Assembly (NCBI RefSeq): GCF_002215215.1
Contig: NZ_CP018632.1
Span: 1,072,001 to 1,136,000, forward strand
DNA: 64,000 nucleotides
Origin: Granulosicoccus antarcticus IMCC3135
GTDB lineage: Bacteria; Pseudomonadota; Gammaproteobacteria; Granulosicoccales; Granulosicoccaceae
Direction of reading: 5' to 3'
Every line of letters starts with the position of its first letter. The stretch's first letter is position 1. Under the pieces are notes generated by a model. The model was given only the letters and a program-made list of their open reading frames with translations. It was not told where the DNA came from and did no database searches. Shown piece by piece: positions 9,248 through 19,700 of this stretch. A program made the position numbers and the translations under genes.

Positions 9248-10702
9248 TTAGTCGTGGCGGGCCGCTACGGTTTTAAGTGTAGAGAAACCATACAGCGCTT
9301 CAAAGCCTTTTTCGCGTCCATGTCCTGACTGGCCGGTTCCACCAAAGGGCAATTCGACACCACCCCCTGCACCATAGTTGTTGATGAAGACCTGGCCGGC
9401 TCGCAGTTGTCTGGCCATGCGCATCTGACGACCACCATCGCGGCTCCAGATAGAGGCGACCAGTCCAAAGTCGGTCCCGTTGGCAATGGCGATGGCCTCA
9501 TCATCATCGTCAAAGGGTATGACGACCTGGACCGGACCGAATATCTCCTGCTGCGCCAGAATATGATCCGGGTTTACTTGTGTGAAGAGTGTCGGCGGTA
9601 CATAGAACCCACCTGATGGGGCATCGTCAACGATACAACCCTGCGCCGCAGTACACAGCTCGCTACCTTGTTCAAGAAAGCCATTGACAATGTCTCTCTG
9701 TCTGGCGGAGATCAATGGGCCGAGGTCCAGATCAGACAGGGCCGGGCCAACCTGAAGACTGCGATAGCGTTCGGCCATACGTTCGACAACCTCATCATGA
9801 CTCTGTCGCTGCACCAGAATACGAGACGAGGCCGAGCAGGTCTGTCCGGCATTCTGAATGCCGGCATTGACCAGAAAGGGCAGGGCCGCGTCCAGGTCGG
9901 CATCGTTGAAAACCAGTTGGGGGGATTTTCCGCCCAGCTCCAGTGTGACGGGGGCGACGTGGCTGGCGGCGGCGGTTTGAATAAGCTTGCCAACACCAGC
10001 TGATCCTGTGAACGAGATGTGGTGTACGCCAGGGTGGGCGCTAAGAGCCGCGCCAGCTTCGGCCCCCAGACCGGGAACCACGTTCAGTGCGCCAGCTGGT
10101 AGTCCCGCCTCACGTGCAATATCGGCAAAGGCCAAGGCTGTCAGGCAGGCCTCTTCGGCAGGCTTGAGCACCGCGGCATTGCCCATGGCCAATGCCGCGC
10201 CAACGGAACGACCAATGATCTGCATGGGGTAGTTCCAGGGAATGATATGGCCTGTGACTCCGTGCGGTTCGCGCAAGGTATAGACGGTATAGCCATCCAG
10301 GTAGGGAAGGGTTGCCCCATGTACCTTGTCGGCGGCACCGCCGTAGAATTCCATATAACGTGCCAGAGCGACGACATCAGCTCTGGCCTGGCTCAATGGT
10401 TTGCCAACATCGAGAGATTCCAGTCGTGCCAGAATGTCCACCATCTCCAGCACTCGTTGACCGATTCGGGAGAGGATACGGCCACGCTCGACGGCGCTCA
10501 TGCGGCCCCACTCTCCCTGCAGGGCAGTTTGTGCCTGCGTGACGGCAAGGTCGATGTCGGCAGACGTGCCACGGGCGATCTGGCAAATCTGTTTGCCATC
10601 AGAGGGGTTGTTCAACGCCAGCTGTCCACCCTCCACAGGTCGTACCCACTCGTTGGCGATGAAGCAAAGCGCCGGGTCGAACCACAGGTCATCAATAGCC
10701 AT
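9248..10702 (-). CDS. Aldehyde dehydrogenase family protein
   Basis: The 484-residue enzyme has all the family residues: Asn157 in PWNYP, Lys180 in KPAEE, the glycine motif FTGSAGVG (231-238), general base Glu255 in LELGGKSP and nucleophile Cys289 in GQTCSASSR. It oxidises an aldehyde to the acid with NAD(P). The family resemblance is to betaine-aldehyde and gamma-aminobutyraldehyde type dehydrogenases, but the substrate is not proven. It is cotranscribed with the SDR gene downstream and lies 30 bases after the MscS-like gene. Confidence 0.93.
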   Translation of the reverse strand: MAIDDLWFDPALCFIANEWVRPVEGGQLALNNPSDGKQICQIARGTSADIDLAVTQAQTALQGEWGRMSAVERGRILSRIGQRVLEMVDILARLESLDVGKPLSQARADVVALARYMEFYGGAADKVHGATLPYLDGYTVYTLREPHGVTGHIIPWNYPMQIIGRSVGAALAMGNAAVLKPAEEACLTALAFADIAREAGLPAGALNVVPGLGAEAGAALSAHPGVHHISFTGSAGVGKLIQTAAASHVAPVTLELGGKSPQLVFNDADLDAALPFLVNAGIQNAGQTCSASSRILVQRQSHDEVVERMAERYRSLQVGPALSDLDLGPLISARQRDIVNGFLEQGSELCTAAQGCIVDDAPSGGFYVPPTLFTQVNPDHILAQQEIFGPVQVVIPFDDDDEAIAIANGTDFGLVASIWSRDGGRQMRMARQLRAGQVFINNYGAGGGVELPFGGTGQSGHGREKGFEALYGFSTLKTVAARHD

Positions 10703-10732
10703 AGGAAATCCTGTCAGGAGTATCTGTTGTTA

Positions 10733-12427
10733 TTAATTTTTGTTGACCACAGAGATATGCGGGTAGGGAATCTCCAGGGATTCTCTCGTACAGGCTTCTA
10801 TGCAGGCATTTTGTATGAGGCGTTCGATTTTTCTGTATGACTTTGCGGCGCGACTGTCGCAAGTCACAAAAATCCAGTAATCAATCGAGGAGGCGTTCGC
10901 CTCTTTGAGTTCGACGCGAGTATCTTTCACGAATTCGTTCAGATCGGTCTGGCTCAGGGATTCGCGTACCGCATCGCGCAGTATCTTTGGGACATGGGTG
11001 TGACTGATGTCTTGATGCCGGTAGTCGATTCCGAAGAGGCCGGTTACGCCGAAGGTTGCACCGCGCGACAAGTTGATCATGCTCATGGTGTAGTAGTCGG
11101 CCGTTGGTATGCTGACAGTCTGGCCGCCGCGGTATTTCAGTTCGACAGTGTCCGGGTTCTGACCGGTCACTTCAAGCAGTTCGGTGCCATCAAGCAAGAT
11201 CGTATCGCCACGCGAGCTGGGGAACCAGGGGTTCTTGCCGGAGGGGCGAGATGTCATGCCATGAAACTCGGCCAGCGGAATACGCAGCACGCCATGCAAT
11301 TCCGGATTGCGTAGAACGGTATACATGTTTATCGATTCGACCCGCCAGGGCAATCCGCGGAATCTGATACGTTCAGATTCTCTCATGGGACCGACATTCA
11401 ACAGCAGCCGGGCCTCTGAGATGTACTGAGGCAGGAGTTGTCGTATACCCAGTGCCAGGCCAACGATGAGTAGAATCAGCAGACCCAGAAGTAGTACATC
11501 GCCACGTTCGTAGAAAACCACAAAAACAGCAATAAGGATCAACAGAAAGGTCAGGGCGTGAACGCTGTATGCGGCCAGCCGGTAACGGGTTCGACTCTCG
11601 TGCTCGGTATTGTCGGACAGCGCTGCGCGATACCCGCGTAGCAGAAAACGGATTCCGAAATAGACGGCCGAAGCCACGCTGATGGCAATCAACAGTGTCA
11701 GGCCGCGTCCAGTGGCGAACTGTTTGATGGATTCGAAAATTGACTGTGATAGTGTCTTGTCACCCTGAAGCTCAACGATCTGATAGCGCGCAATTTCCAT
11801 ATTGCTTTGCGAGTCGCTCAATCTGTCTTCCCACAGTTTCTTCAGTCCATTGAGAGAATTGGCCAGTTGTTGCTGAGGATTTTGTTGCAGCAACGGTGAC
11901 AGATTAACCAGTGCGGCGGTGGCAACATCTGCTTCTCTCTGATGCAGGTCAATCTGATCATTGAGTTCCTTGAGCCTGCGCGGTTTTTCAGTCAGCTCTT
12001 TCAGGCTTTCCAGGACAGGCTGTGCAATCAGCGCTATATCCTTGCGCCAGTCACCATCATCTGTCGATGTTTCATCAACAAACAGTCCGGTGTCGATGCC
12101 GCCGATTGCAAGATTTTCCAACGTGACTCTCAACTGCTGGATGTCCTTGGTCATCTCATCAGCCTGAAGGCTCAGGTCCTTCTTGTCCTGCTCATTTGCG
12201 GTTGTGATTTTCTCGCCAAGGGCGCGGCGTTCCTGCAGTTTTTGTGTCAACACGTTCTGGGTGTAGGCCAGACGCTCGAGTTTGGAGGGCGAGCTCGAAT
12301 TCGATGAGCTTGCAAGCGTCGGGTCAACCGCCTCCGGTGTGACGGATTGCTGTGCCCAGGCTGGCATTAGCAGCATGTAGAGCACGAGTGCGATCAGTGA
12401 TGAAGATCTGGGCAAGCACTGAGTCAT
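10733..12427 (-). CDS. MscS-like mechanosensitive channel protein
   Basis: The 564-residue protein begins with a signal peptide ending near PAWAQQ. A periplasmic coiled-coil region follows to about residue 230. Three to four membrane helices lie between about 235 and 345, the last being the MscS pore-like helix (LLILLIVGLALGIRQLL). A cytoplasmic beta/alpha vestibule domain makes up the C-terminus. The usual MscS-type beta-domain sequence after the pore helix is diverged and begins with NVGPMRESERIRF. It should act in the inner membrane as a pressure-release or signalling channel. It is the upstream neighbour of the ALDH and SDR genes, which may be coincidental. Confidence 0.75.
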   Translation of the reverse strand: MTQCLPRSSSLIALVLYMLLMPAWAQQSVTPEAVDPTLASSSNSSSPSKLERLAYTQNVLTQKLQERRALGEKITTANEQDKKDLSLQADEMTKDIQQLRVTLENLAIGGIDTGLFVDETSTDDGDWRKDIALIAQPVLESLKELTEKPRRLKELNDQIDLHQREADVATAALVNLSPLLQQNPQQQLANSLNGLKKLWEDRLSDSQSNMEIARYQIVELQGDKTLSQSIFESIKQFATGRGLTLLIAISVASAVYFGIRFLLRGYRAALSDNTEHESRTRYRLAAYSVHALTFLLILIAVFVVFYERGDVLLLGLLILLIVGLALGIRQLLPQYISEARLLLNVGPMRESERIRFRGLPWRVESINMYTVLRNPELHGVLRIPLAEFHGMTSRPSGKNPWFPSSRGDTILLDGTELLEVTGQNPDTVELKYRGGQTVSIPTADYYTMSMINLSRGATFGVTGLFGIDYRHQDISHTHVPKILRDAVRESLSQTDLNEFVKDTRVELKEANASSIDYWIFVTCDSRAAKSYRKIERLIQNACIEACTRESLEIPYPHISVVNKN

Positions 12428-12511
12428 GGGGCAACTCTTGATGTAACGTTCATCGGTATGGCAAAGCGGCTTTTGTGCCGCATTGCCATGCCGGGCCCAG
12501 ACTGCCGAGTA

Positions 12512-13126
12512 TTACTGGCCTCTGACGTAGATGGGAAAAGCGGTGTTGATGCCGCCCTGGTTCGAGGTGTAACCCTGGATGGTAAAGCCCAGGCCGGAAG
12601 GGCCTTCGAAGGGTTGTGCCTTGGGATTGTCACTGTTGGCATAAGCATTGACGATGGCTTGTAAAACCTCGTTGCGTGAAAGAGAGTCGGGAAAAAAGCT
12701 GGAAAATTTCCCCTTCCATTGTGCACCGTCCTGAATTTCGATGGAGGCAGTATAGACACCTGCCCGGTTGGGCTTGTCACGGATGGATTTCACACGCGCT
12801 GAGGCAGGGTCCTGACCACCAGGCCTGGAATGAAATCCTACAGGTTTACCACTGCGATTGATTTCTCCGGCAAATATATGCCATTGATTGACGTTGGGAT
12901 CGGTCTGGCTCCACTTGGGATAATCCGGCTCGCTGTGAGCGCTGCTCTGCTTTTGATGACTAGCGGATTGGCCAGAGTTTGAATTCTGCTGAGTCTGGTT
13001 CGTGCTGCTACTGATCGAGCCGCCACGAGACAATGAATTCAGATCAATGCCAAACTGATCCAGATTGACACCCAGTGCGAGCAGAATTACTGCAACAATG
13101 GGAATGTATCTTTTATATTTGTTCAC
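12512..13126 (-). CDS. Exported or membrane-anchored EndoU-like nuclease
   Basis: The 204-residue protein has an N-terminal hydrophobic segment (residues 8-21), a Ser/Gln/Asn-rich linker (33-65) and a C-terminal domain of about 120 residues. That domain fits the bacterial EndoU family: WHIFAGEIN with His83, VGFHSRPGG with His99, a Lys138/Lys140 pair before the SSFFPDSLS motif, and VLQAIVNAY. EndoU enzymes cleave RNA, and bacterial forms serve as toxins or processing nucleases. Here there is no delivery domain and no obvious immunity gene next door. The next minus-strand gene (MscS-like) starts 84 bases downstream. Confidence 0.75.
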   Translation of the reverse strand: MNKYKRYIPIVAVILLALGVNLDQFGIDLNSLSRGGSISSSTNQTQQNSNSGQSASHQKQSSAHSEPDYPKWSQTDPNVNQWHIFAGEINRSGKPVGFHSRPGGQDPASARVKSIRDKPNRAGVYTASIEIQDGAQWKGKFSSFFPDSLSRNEVLQAIVNAYANSDNPKAQPFEGPSGLGFTIQGYTSNQGGINTAFPIYVRGQ

Positions 13127-13251
13127 AATAACTCGTCCAGATCCGATGTCGATAAACTAATCTATTAAGATTAACAAGTTGATGACTTGCTGGCTTGCTT
13201 TCATGGAATCTGGTCCAATTGATCACATTCACAGGCGATCACAGAGAAAAT

Positions 13252-13992
13252 ATGCATAGGTGCCTGAAAACGTTGTTAATTGCGTTGTTCACACTGACAC
13301 AGTTTGTGCCAGCTGTGCCGAGCGCGCATGCCCATGATGCCGCGCTGCCGCACCAGCACGACGGCGTTTCCACTATGCAATTGACGCAATTCGTGCCAGA
13401 ACGTACTGGAACCGGACTGCTCTATGCGCAGGGCGATGATGTGCGAGTCGACGTGGATCCGCCGTTGATTGAGCACGATGTTGTTGATGAGTCCGAGGCA
13501 GATATCCGCCAGACGTTTGTCGCAACAGTGGTAGATGATCAGGAACTCGACAGTGTGAATCTCTACTACCGCTTTGTGGGAGAGAGCAGCTATTCACGCT
13601 TTATCATGACGCAGGTCTCTTATTCATCAACCTATATAGCGCAGATACCCACTGATCCGAATAGTTATACGGCCATGGAATATTACATCCAGGCGCGTGA
13701 CGCTAGCGGTAATCGAACCGTACGTGGTTACACGTTCAGCCCTTTGGTGCGCAATATTGTGCCACCTGTTGCGAGTTCGGAAAGTGTGGAAGCCATCGTT
13801 GATTCAAGCAGTACGGAGCAGGAGACGACAGGTCGACAGATTCCTAAATCTATCTATGTTGTTGGGGGGCTACTGGTACTGGGCTTGATTGCCAGCGCTG
13901 CAAGCTCATCCGGTGGTGGTTCTGGTGGCGGCGACGAGCAATGTGATGCAGGTAGTTGCCGACTGACTGTAACGTTGAACCCTCCCTTTTAA
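13252..13992 (+). CDS. Exported protein with C-terminal membrane segment, function unknown
   Basis: The 246-residue product starts at the ATG at 13252 with a signal peptide (CLKTLLIALFTLTQFVPA, cut near AHA). It then has a beta-rich domain of about 100 residues with FVGESSYSRF and YYIQARDASGNRTVRGY, which resembles an immunoglobulin-like module. A membrane helix (IYVVGGLLVLGLIASA) follows, then a Gly/Ser-rich tail with a CDAGSC pair. An in-frame start at 13195 would spoil the signal peptide. The stop is 133 bases before the lipoprotein start, so the two may be cotranscribed. Both may act at the cell envelope. Confidence 0.75.
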   Translation: MHRCLKTLLIALFTLTQFVPAVPSAHAHDAALPHQHDGVSTMQLTQFVPERTGTGLLYAQGDDVRVDVDPPLIEHDVVDESEADIRQTFVATVVDDQELDSVNLYYRFVGESSYSRFIMTQVSYSSTYIAQIPTDPNSYTAMEYYIQARDASGNRTVRGYTFSPLVRNIVPPVASSESVEAIVDSSSTEQETTGRQIPKSIYVVGGLLVLGLIASAASSSGGGSGGGDEQCDAGSCRLTVTLNPPF

Positions 13993-14125
13993 ACGAGTGA
14001 AACCGGATTCGAATACAGTGCAGATGAACAAGGAAGGCAGCGCGCCAGGGTTGAAAATTGCCATCAGTAACACAACTGCTGTGATGCCGTCGCTGTTCGC
14101 GGCGGCGGGCGCAGGTAGAAGAGTT

Positions 14126-15364
14126 ATGCGACTGGCGGCCTGTCTGGCAGTCCCCGTAGTGTTGCTGGGTGCCTGTAATACGGGATCCTCTGATGGGGAA
14201 GGTGGACTGAATCTCAATGAGTCCAGTGGTCTGACGCTCAGCAAGCCGGGTTTCCTGATCAGCAGGGCAATAGACGAGTCTCTGGTCGAAGCACGAGTCA
14301 GTGTCGATGTTGATGGCATCAATTACCCGGCTACGCAGTTGTCAGCGTCAACCAATGGTTCCGCGTGGAAAGGCGAGTTATTTGTCCCTGAGGGCAGTGA
14401 TGCCAACCTCATGGTGAATTGGGTTGAGACCGGTGTCGAGGGTCTGCCAGCCGAGCTCAATAGTGAGTTGCTGCTAGCCAGCTACGAAAGGCTGATTCCT
14501 GCAGTAAGTGAGAACCAGTCGATCACGCTGGATGCCGATGCCTATGTCGTTGCGTCAACTGAAGAGAACCCACGCCCTGATCTGGACATCGACGCTGATG
14601 GATTTGGTAATCTACAGGAGCGACTGGAAGGTACGGACCCCAATGATCTGGCTGAAGGTCCGCCCGAAGTGGTGATCTTCTATACCGACCAAACGCCTGT
14701 CATTGATGGCAGCTTTGATCCGCTATGGAATAACGCACAATACTTCGACACGAACTCCAGTGATCTGCTGATCAATAATGTGCTGATAGACAATGACGTC
14801 ATACAGCCGGGCGAGCCCGACAGGAGTTATCGTTGGGCTGGTATGCACGATGGGCAATTTCTGTATTTAATGGTTTTTTCGGAACTTGACGGCGCACAGA
14901 CACCGTTCGGTGATTCCTTCGAGCTTTTTAATGATGATGCGATCGATATCTTCCTCGATGGGAATAACAGCAAAGGTGCCAGCTACGATGGCATTGACGA
15001 CTATCACGCAATCATCAGCCTGCTGTCTACGCTCGGAGAGGATAGCGCCAACAGCTCGGATTCGCCAAACACCCGGTTCGATCTGGGTGGTCAGTCCGCA
15101 CCTATCGATGTGTCAGCTTTCGAATTTGCCACCTGTATCTGCCAGTCGACGGGTGAGCAACAGATTTATGAAGTCAGTATCGATTTGCAGCGGGCGGGCA
15201 TTACGGTGGGGGAGTCTTTCGGTCTGGATATACAACTGAATAATGATGTCGACGGTGGTATGCGAGATGCCAAATGGGCTTGGCACAACGACACGGGTGA
15301 GGATAATACCTGGCGTTTCCCGATCCGCATGGGGACCGCGCGTCTTGAGCCTGAGCCACTGTAA
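14126..15364 (+). CDS. Lipoprotein with CBM9-like domain
   Basis: From the ATG at 14126 the protein has 412 residues and a lipoprotein signal (VPVVLLGAC). The frame is open upstream to GTG 13997 and ATG 14084; the latter would give a longer signal with an RR pair, so the start is not certain. A calcium-binding-like DIDADGFGN segment with TDPND (thrombospondin type 3 style) is followed by a region like family 9 carbohydrate-binding domains (PVIDGSFDPLWNNAQYF, then WAGMHDGQFLYLMVF). It ends two bases before, or overlaps, the start of the symporter gene. A role in recognising a sugar that the symporter imports is inferred from context. Confidence 0.8.
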   Translation: MRLAACLAVPVVLLGACNTGSSDGEGGLNLNESSGLTLSKPGFLISRAIDESLVEARVSVDVDGINYPATQLSASTNGSAWKGELFVPEGSDANLMVNWVETGVEGLPAELNSELLLASYERLIPAVSENQSITLDADAYVVASTEENPRPDLDIDADGFGNLQERLEGTDPNDLAEGPPEVVIFYTDQTPVIDGSFDPLWNNAQYFDTNSSDLLINNVLIDNDVIQPGEPDRSYRWAGMHDGQFLYLMVFSELDGAQTPFGDSFELFNDDAIDIFLDGNNSKGASYDGIDDYHAIISLLSTLGEDSANSSDSPNTRFDLGGQSAPIDVSAFEFATCICQSTGEQQIYEVSIDLQRAGITVGESFGLDIQLNNDVDGGMRDAKWAWHNDTGEDNTWRFPIRMGTARLEPEPL

Positions 15365-15429
15365 TCGTTCGTAACACCACACCACTGCCTGTCGGACTGC
15401 TGGCGGCCTATGGCAGTCTGGCTTTCCCG

Positions 15430-16722
15430 TTGGCGGCAGCGTTCATTGCGTTGCAGGTTATCGTACCGACCTACTATGCGCAGTCAACGGGGCTGAGTCT
15501 CAGCATCATCGGTGCACTAGTGCTATTGGCACGATTGGCCGATACAGTGACCGATCCACTTGTCGGCTACTGGTCAGATCAGGCCTCGAGTCGCTTTGGC
15601 CGGCGCAAGATATTTATCGTGCTTGCGGCACCGCTGATTGCCGTGTCAGTGTGGTTTCTGTTCAATCCACCCGCTCAGGTGGGTGGTGGCTACCTGCTGT
15701 TCTGGACCATTATCATCTATCTTGGCGGAACCTTGTCCGTGGTGCCAGCCAGTGCCTGGGCGGCAGAGCTTTCAGATGATTACAACCAGCGTAGTGTAGT
15801 GACAGGGGTGAGGGTGGCCTTCGGTCTGGCCGGCACCCTGGCAGCCTTGCTGGTGCCAGCTATATTTGGTTCGGATGATGGTCAGGACTTGGCCTCGGTG
15901 TTATCGCTCATTACCTGGCTGGTGTTGATCACCTTGTGTATTTCCACGCTTTGGGCTGCATGGAGGGTGCCTGATGTTGCCACGACCCATTTGCCCGAGC
16001 ACTCGATAAGTGCCGCCTGGCAATTGATGAAAACAGCTAATCCCTTTCGGCAACTATTGGTCAGTTTTCTATTCAATGCCGTGGCCAATGCCATGCCTGC
16101 CACCCTGTTTCTGTTGTACGTGACTCATGTACTACAAGTGCCGGCACAGGCGGGAGTCTTTCTGTTTCTGTATTTTGTTGCAGCCGCTGCGGCTGTGCCA
16201 TTCTGGTTGGCAATGTCCAGGCGCTTCGGTAAGCATCGCACCTGGTCGATCGCCATGATGCTGGCCTGTCTGTTCTTCGTCTGGACACCATTTCTGGGTG
16301 AGCAAAGCGTCTTCTGGTTTTATGTGATTGTTGCCGCGACCGGTTTTACCACGGGCGCTGATCTGTCCTTGCCCAGTGCCATCAATGCAGATGTCATTGA
16401 ATGGGATGCGCTGGAGTCGGGCTATCGTCGTCCCGGTTTGTTCTTTGCCTTGTGGGGTACAGCTTCGAAGCTGTCTTACGCCCTGGCGATCGGTCTTGTA
16501 TTTCCCTTGCTGGATCTGGCAGGTTTCAGCGCTACGCAGCCCAATGATGATGTGTCACTGTTATGGCTGGCGGTCTTGTATGGCGGCCCCTGCATTCTTT
16601 TCAAGCTGATAGCGGTCTGGGTCATGCGCGGTTACCCGATTAGCGCATCCGTACATGCCGACATTCTGGCAAAGCTGGCAGCCTCAGGCAGTCAGGCACA
16701 TGGTGCGCCTGCTGCCCGATAG
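15430..16722 (+). CDS. MFS transporter, GPH (sugar:cation symporter) type
   Basis: The product has about 430 residues with twelve membrane helices and the family motif DTVTDPLVGYWSDQASSRFGRRK between helices 2 and 3. The coordinates start at the TTG at 15430, the only usual start codon available. However, the conserved N-terminus (LPVGLLAAYGSLAFPL) is encoded in frame before it, from about 15385. No ATG, GTG or TTG lies upstream in this frame before the stop at 15352-15354. An ATC at 15364-15366 sits exactly where a TAATG overlap with the lipoprotein gene would be, so translation may start there (452 residues). The transporter is expected to import a sugar or glucuronide with Na+ or H+. Confidence 0.85.
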   Translation: MAAAFIALQVIVPTYYAQSTGLSLSIIGALVLLARLADTVTDPLVGYWSDQASSRFGRRKIFIVLAAPLIAVSVWFLFNPPAQVGGGYLLFWTIIIYLGGTLSVVPASAWAAELSDDYNQRSVVTGVRVAFGLAGTLAALLVPAIFGSDDGQDLASVLSLITWLVLITLCISTLWAAWRVPDVATTHLPEHSISAAWQLMKTANPFRQLLVSFLFNAVANAMPATLFLLYVTHVLQVPAQAGVFLFLYFVAAAAAVPFWLAMSRRFGKHRTWSIAMMLACLFFVWTPFLGEQSVFWFYVIVAATGFTTGADLSLPSAINADVIEWDALESGYRRPGLFFALWGTASKLSYALAIGLVFPLLDLAGFSATQPNDDVSLLWLAVLYGGPCILFKLIAVWVMRGYPISASVHADILAKLAASGSQAHGAPAAR

Positions 16723-16731
16723 CTGGACTTT

Positions 16732-19700
16732 TTATTGGGCCGGTGGGGCGTCCGGGTCTTCGCTGGGAGCAAACAGATCCATGATGTCATCAGCGGTCAG
16801 GTTCTGCATGGCAGCACCTTCAGTCTGGTTGACAGTCTGATCGGCAAGCAGCTTCTTGTGCTGCTGCATAGCCATGATCTTCTCTTCAACCGTATTGCTT
16901 GCAACCAGTTTGTAGATGAATACCGGCTTGGTCTGACCAATACGATGCGCTCGGTCACTGGCCTGATTTTCCACGGCAGGATTCCACCACGGATCATAGT
17001 GAATCACGGTATCGGCGGCGGTCAGGTTAAGACCGGTACCACCTGCCTTGAGACTGATCAGGAACAGTGGGATATCGCCATGCTGGAACGAGTCGATAAC
17101 CTCATCACGCTTGCGCGTACGGCCGGTCAGTTTTGCGTAGCGAATGCTGCGTTTTTCAAGTTCTGATTCGATAATGCCCAGCATTTCAGTGAACTGCGAG
17201 AACAGCAATATCTTCTTGCCCTCGGCGATCAGCTCTTCGAGCATGGACATCAGTAGTTCGGTTTTGGCCGACTCTTGAATGCCGCGAGCACTGTCCAGTT
17301 TTACCAGTGCCGGGTGACAGCAAGTCTGACGCAGTTTCAGCAGTGCATCGAGCATTTCGATATGGCTGCGTGCCAGTCCACGTTCGGCCAATAGTGCTCG
17401 AACGCGTTGTTCCATGCTGACGCGAATGCTTTCGTAGAGCCGCGCCTGGCGTGGTTCCAGCGTGACTTCGCGGATGATCTCGGTTTTCGGCGGTAGTTCG
17501 GTTGCCACCTGTTCCTTGCGTCGACGCAACAGGAATGGGCGTATCAGAGCTCCCAGTCGTTGCTGTCTTTCCAGGCTGCCGTGATTCTCGATCGGTGTGC
17601 GGAAGTAACGGTTGAAGTGCTTGCGTGTGCCCAGAAAGCCTGGCATCAGAAAATCGAATTGCGACCAGAGTTCACCCAGATGGTTTTCCAGTGGCGTACC
17701 TGTCAGGCAAATGCGCCGTTCGATGGTCAGGGTCTTCAGTGCTTGTGTGACCTTGGCCGTCGGGTTCTTGATGGCCTGAGCCTCATCCAGTACGATGCAG
17801 CCGAATTTCTGATCGGATAGCAGTTCGATATCACGGGTGACTAACGCATAACTGGTGATGACGATATCCACCGGGTTCGCGATCAGATCATCAAGTTTAC
17901 GGGTGGTGCCGTGCCAGATCAGGGTTTTCAGATTGGGTGTGAACTTGGCAGCTTCACGCTTCCAGTTACCCAGCAGACTGGTGGGAGCTACGATCAGGGT
18001 CGGCTGTGTCATACGCCCATGGTCCCGCTCATTTTGCAGGTGGCCGAGTGTCTGTACTGTCTTGCCCAGTCCCATGTCATCGGCCAGAATGCCGTTGAAA
18101 CCGTATTCACCCAGAAAACCGAGCCAGGCTATGCCTTCGAGCTGGTAGGGGCGTAGTGTGGCATGCACATTGACCGGCTTTTCCTGTTGATGGATACCTT
18201 CGAAGTTACGCAGTCGTTCGGCCAGATCAAAGATATGCTCGGCATGGTTCCAGGCGACTGATACGCCTTGCTGCTGCCAATGGCTTTCCAGGGTATCCAG
18301 TGTGGCTGCCCTTTGTCGAGGCAGGCGCAGGTGTACCTTGCCAGTCGGGTCGTCGTACAGCTCCATCAGGGTTTCTGCGACGGGGGCAAAGACCTCTGGC
18401 GAGACCTCCAGCCATTGACCGTCCTCAGCCTGCAGCAGAATTGAACTGTCGCGCGAGTCGCCTTGTAGCCAGTCGATAACCAGCGGCAGTAGATCGAACT
18501 GCTGGTCGCCATGCTTGAGCTTGAGCGCCATGTCAAACCAGTTCGAGGTGGTTTCACTGACGGTAGCTTCAATTTGTGTGACGGATTTGAAGCTCAGATC
18601 GAATGGTTCACGAATCTGGATAGTCCAGCCACGATTGGTCAGCTCAGGGCGCTCATCGAGTAGCTCACGCCAGCTGTGGGCAATACGCTGCACTTCCAGC
18701 GCACGCGGTTTGCGATCGGCGCGAGAATAGAACTCGTTGTCGCTGGTCTGCGCTGATTCAAATTCGGGAAACTGCTTGCCAAAGTCCACCGAATAGCGAA
18801 TTTCGGCAGCCAGATCCCGTTTCAGTACCAGTGGCTTGCCATCCTGTGTCTTGCCTTCCAGAGTCGCATCCGCTTCCATGGCGTCAAAAGGCAGCAGGTA
18901 GTCGGCGTAACGGAATTTAATGGAGGCGTAGAAGTCGCGAATATCAGGGCTGTCGTCGCGTGACTGCAAAACCAGCACGGGCTGAGGCGCCTCGTCGATA
19001 CGCACAAAATTGGGAGGACTGGGCAGAGGCAGGCTGCTGTCAGGAAGGCGTGAGGCCAGATAGTTGCTGACGGCCTGGGCATGCGCCTTGGGTAACGGTG
19101 GTGCTTCGACAAATTGTGACAACAGGTTCACAGGCGGTGCATTGTCGAGCAGACCCGCTTTCGAATTGCCGATATCGATGTACCAGGGCGGATCGCTGGG
19201 CACCAGTATCCACTCGTCAACTTCGGGAATCCGGGTTGTCAATGAGAAACATTCCTTGTCATCCAGCTCCCAGTCAAAGGTGAGCGTACGGGTGGCGTTA
19301 CGCGCCAGGGCAGTTTCTCGTTCAGGACCCCAGAAGCAGCGTCCGCAATCGATCAGCTTGTTCATCAGCAGATGGCCGATGTCGCCTTCGACGGTTAATT
19401 CGCGGTAGGAAAAGTCACTTTGCCGGCCAATGGCCAGTTCCAGTATGGAGCGATCACTATGCAGCACCCAGTCCGGGTGATAGTAATGCCCGTTATAGCG
19501 ATAGGGTGATTCCTTGCCGTAGCCGCCGCGCTTGAGCAGGCGGCTTTGCAGAATCTGCAAAGTGATGCCATTCTCGTTTTGAGAAAGTGCTGTGCTATCC
19601 AGCTGATAGAACAGTAGTGGCTCGCCCGGTTCATGATGTTCGTGCAGCGGTGCTGACTTGCGACCTTGCTCTACCAGCTTCTGCAGCCAGCGATTGACTG

